Below, piece by piece: positions 63,061 through 64,000 of a stretch of DNA of 64,000 nucleotides. The position numbers were made by a program, and so were the translations under genes. The notes under the pieces were generated by a model. That model did not search any database. It was not told the DNA's origin and saw nothing but the letters and a program-made list of their open reading frames with translations. The stretch comes from Bog-756 sp036513075 (GTDB lineage: Bacteria > Actinomycetota > Acidimicrobiia > Acidimicrobiales > RAAP-2): positions 1 to 64,000 of the forward strand of contig DATBZS010000037.1 of the NCBI GenBank assembly GCA_036513075.1, read 5' to 3'. The stretch's first letter is position 1, and the number at the start of each line of letters is the position of its first letter.

Positions 63061-64000
63061 TCAGCTGCAGTGACCGGGGGGCGGCGCCACGTCGAGCGCC
63101 GGGTTGGCGTCGAAGAACCCGACCGGCACCAGGTGGAACCCGCAGTACTCGACGGGCATGACCGGCCAGTCCTCAGGCCGGGGGGAGTGGGTGATCCCGA
63201 AGGTGTGCCACGCCACGATCGCAGTGTCGAGGAGAGGTCGGTCGGCTGCAGTCCACGTAGGTAGCCCGTCGCCTCCCTGATGCTGGTTGGGGTAGTCGCC
63301 CGCCGCCCTGACCTGGCCCGGGGTGTCCGGGGTGACCCAGAGGTTGTGCCTGGCGAACCCCGCCCGTTGACCCACGCTCGAGCCGGGCTGAGCGAGGATG
63401 GTGGGCGTCGCCCCCGCCAGCAGCTTGTAGGCCACCGGCCTCCCCAGGCCGTTGAGACTGGTCGGGTTGACGAACCGCCAGTGGCGACTGGAGGCGGAGT
63501 CGATGTCCCGACGTGCGGCCAACTCGGACTCCAGACGGGTGACGGTCTGGCGTATGGCGTTGCCCATCGGGTTGTCGGTCCCCTCGGGGGCCGGTTCGAA
63601 GGACACTTCGTGGACCTCGTTCACCGGGCCGTCGACGGTCACGTCGAGTCGGGCGCAGAAGAGGTGCTGGTGGAATGGGGCGGCGAGGCCCGGCGCCACC
63701 ATCGATCCCCAGGGGGTCTCCTGACCCTCGATCACTGCCTGGGTCGACATGATTCCTGTGAGCTTGACCTCGAGTTGGAGCGAGCCGTCGAGGTAGAAGT
63801 ACCAGTAGAAGCCGTACTCGTAGTTGCCGACGGTGGCCATGAAAGACACGACCAGACGCCGCGACCGGCGCACCTCGGCGTGGCCGGTGTTCATGTCCAG
63901 GTGCTTCCAGAGGATCCCATAGTCCTCCTCATGGATGCAGATGGCGTTCTCCACGACGTAGGTCTTGCCGTGCTCACTGGAAAACGTGGCGTCGAGATAC
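63061..64000 (-). CDS. Copper amine oxidase, C-terminal part (window edge)
   Basis: The frame is open to the window end, so the N-terminus is missing; no start exists inside. It has GNYEYGFYW, where the Tyr codon at 63820-63822 is the precursor of the topaquinone cofactor, the copper-binding HQH in FHQHLFCARL, and a late THSPRPEDWP. This matches the catalytic domain of TPQ-dependent copper amine oxidases (tyramine/phenethylamine type), which convert primary amines to aldehydes with H2O2 and ammonia. The aldehyde might feed the ALDH of the island; this is inference. Confidence 0.9.
   Translation of the reverse strand, partial: YLDATFSSEHGKTYVVENAICIHEEDYGILWKHLDMNTGHAEVRRSRRLVVSFMATVGNYEYGFYWYFYLDGSLQLEVKLTGIMSTQAVIEGQETPWGSMVAPGLAAPFHQHLFCARLDVTVDGPVNEVHEVSFEPAPEGTDNPMGNAIRQTVTRLESELAARRDIDSASSRHWRFVNPTSLNGLGRPVAYKLLAGATPTILAQPGSSVGQRAGFARHNLWVTPDTPGQVRAAGDYPNQHQGGDGLPTWTAADRPLLDTAIVAWHTFGITHSPRPEDWPVMPVEYCGFHLVPVGFFDANPALDVAPPPGHCS

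Overview
The window is 64 kb of very GC-rich DNA with dense genes, frequent GTG starts and many 1-8 bp start/stop overlaps. Gene content points to an actinobacterium: an F420/LLM-type oxidoreductase, a mycobacterial-style [3Fe-4S] ferredoxin with CxxHxxC, a P450, and a very large set of acyl-CoA enzymes. The MurL/MurD2 pair and the overall repertoire resemble Acidimicrobiia-like lineages, but this placement is an inference from gene content. No tRNA, rRNA, CRISPR, phage or transposase gene was seen.

Region 1 (1-5042) is an export locus. The Gly-rich tail of an upstream protein is followed by a MacB-type ABC ATPase, its FtsX-type permease, a DUF5666-like lipoprotein and an HlyD/MacA-like adaptor with long Ser/Thr/Gly-rich inserts and a Gly-Phe-rich tail. 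All are on the + strand and most overlap. Region 2 (5180-10163, +) holds a SnoaL-like protein, a SixA-like histidine phosphatase, the alternative D-glutamate peptidoglycan pair MurL and MurD2, and a thioredoxin-fold protein with a CGCC centre. Region 3 (10179-11635) has a ferritin-like protein, a VOC protein and a lone ferredoxin.

Region 4 (11675 to about 62975) is a catabolic island for CoA thioesters. It holds 8 acyl-CoA dehydrogenases, 5 enoyl-CoA hydratase/isomerases, 4 AMP-forming acyl-CoA ligases, 3 family III CoA-transferases, 1 fused family I CoA-transferase, 3 SDRs, 2 thiolase-fold proteins plus an HMG-CoA-synthase-like/DUF35 fusion, 1 MaoC hydratase, 2 thioesterases, an aldehyde dehydrogenase, a P450, three amidohydrolase-2 proteins, a D-aminoacylase-like amidohydrolase and a hydantoinase/oxoprolinase A/B pair split across strands. 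The genes form short operons that diverge or converge: SDR-ACAD-ACAD-thiolase (14249-18467, +); HyuB then ALDH-thioesterase-hydratase (32205-27245, -); SDR-VOC-hydratase-ligase (37461-33615, -); ACAD-hydratase-CoA transferase (44808-41418, -), divergent from ACAD-ligase (44852-47692, +); amidohydrolase-CoA transferase (52316-54933, +); amidohydrolase-P450-SDR (58455-54941, -).

Together these could activate a carboxylate by ligase or CoA-transferase, dehydrogenate, hydrate and oxidise it, and cleave by thiolase or retro-aldol chemistry. The paired short/long acyl-CoA dehydrogenases and the thiolase-DUF35 pair resemble actinobacterial steroid or isoprenoid side-chain degradation. The substrate cannot be read from the sequence. 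One TetR regulator (18492-19160) is the only transcription factor seen. The right edge (63061-64000, -) is the C-terminal part of a copper amine oxidase.
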